Origin: CBDBBY01 sp965203795
GTDB lineage: Bacteria > Pseudomonadota > Alphaproteobacteria > Rhodobacterales > Rhodobacteraceae
Direction of reading: 5' to 3'
Assembly (NCBI GenBank): GCA_965203795.1
Contig: OZ241915.1
Span: 2,542,001 to 2,606,000, forward strand
DNA: 64,000 nt
The translations under genes were made by a program, and so were the position numbers. Positions 63,738 to 64,000 of this stretch are shown piece after piece. Numbering within the stretch: position 1 is the first letter of the stretch; each line of letters starts with the position of its first letter. A model generated the notes under the pieces. That model was given only the letters and a program-made list of their open reading frames with translations, was not told where the DNA came from and did not search any database.

Positions 63738-64000
63738 TTACTGCGCCCACTCGCCCATGAAGTCCGGGTTCTCGTCCAGTTCCTTCTTCGTGATCATCGC
63801 GGGCATCGGCCCCACAAGGTCCATGTTGACCGCGACTTCAGGCTCGCCGCCTTCGAGCTTCGTGACGATCGCCTCCAGCGCGAGCACGCCCATCGTCTTC
63901 GGGAAATACGCGAGCGTCGCGTCCCAGCGCCCCTCCCGTATCGCGTCGATCGCGATGCTCGCGGCGCCGCCGCCGGACATGTACACCGCTTCCACATCGT
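63738..64000 (-). CDS. ABC transporter periplasmic substrate-binding protein (partial)
   Basis: The last 87 or so residues; the gene continues beyond the window. VYMSGGGAASIAIDAIREGR and ATLAYFPKTMGVLALEAIVT are typical of the C-terminal lobe of RbsB-like (family 2) binding proteins. It heads the operon with hyuAB and the RbsA/RbsC-like genes, 87 bp upstream of hyuA, and is the likely ligand-recognition component. Confidence 0.8.
   Translation of the reverse strand, partial: DVEAVYMSGGGAASIAIDAIREGRWDATLAYFPKTMGVLALEAIVTKLEGGEPEVAVNMDLVGPMPAMITKKELDENPDFMGEWAQ

Overview
The window is high-GC bacterial DNA, with one clearly AT-richer island near 41.6-44.1 kb. It looks like an alphaproteobacterium: it has nrdR-ribD and ribH-nusB gene order, an RpoH of the alphaproteobacterial type, an L-carnitine dehydrogenase/thioesterase fusion, a cytochrome-c urate hydroxylase (PuuD) and a RibBA with a degenerate second half. 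The genus cannot be read from the sequence. No rRNA, tRNA or CRISPR array was seen.

Layout. 0-4.7 kb: end of a peptide-binding protein, then an oppositely oriented peptide ABC transporter (dual ATPase, two permeases) headed by a fatty-acid desaturase. 4.9-12.1 kb: a GNAT-TerB-J-domain fusion, an ankyrin lipoprotein, a nucleoside deoxyribosyltransferase, carnitine dehydrogenase, oligoendopeptidase F and rpoH. 12.4-15.3 kb: an IS graveyard with two broken ISAs1-type transposases around a decayed HigB/HigA-like toxin-antitoxin pair and a perfect 40-bp palindrome. 15.3-21 kb: housekeeping genes (rluD-like, a small membrane protein, dnaG, rpoD). 21.1-28.9 kb: nrdR-ribD-ribE-ribBA-ribH-nusB, split between ribD and ribE by about 3.4 kb holding a terminator, a MntA/HepT module and a Panacea-antitoxin gene overlapped by a small membrane-protein gene. 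The Panacea pair is enclosed by a 157/160-bp inverted repeat. 29-34.6 kb: an MFS transporter, metG, a PIF1-WYL helicase and a small-molecule phosphotransferase. 34.6-39.4 kb: urate breakdown (puuD, uraH, puuE-uraD fusion, allA, allE).

39.5-46.6 kb is a second accessory zone: a solitary C5 cytosine methyltransferase, IS5-family remnants and, between two IS remnants, an AT-rich two-gene ATPase + TOPRIM system (42.0-43.9 kb) that is the best candidate for an uncharacterised defence system. A possible third small gene overlaps its start. 46.8-57.4 kb: respiratory nitrate reduction (two NarK transporters, narGHJI, a parvulin isomerase). 57.4-64 kb: a sugar-type ABC transporter with hydantoinase/oxoprolinase subunits HyuB and HyuA.

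Functionally the core genes describe a cell that imports peptides, breaks down carnitine, urate and probably cyclic amides, and can respire nitrate. The accessory material is concentrated in three IS/toxin-antitoxin-rich zones (12.4-15.3, 22.7-26.2 and 39.5-46.6 kb).
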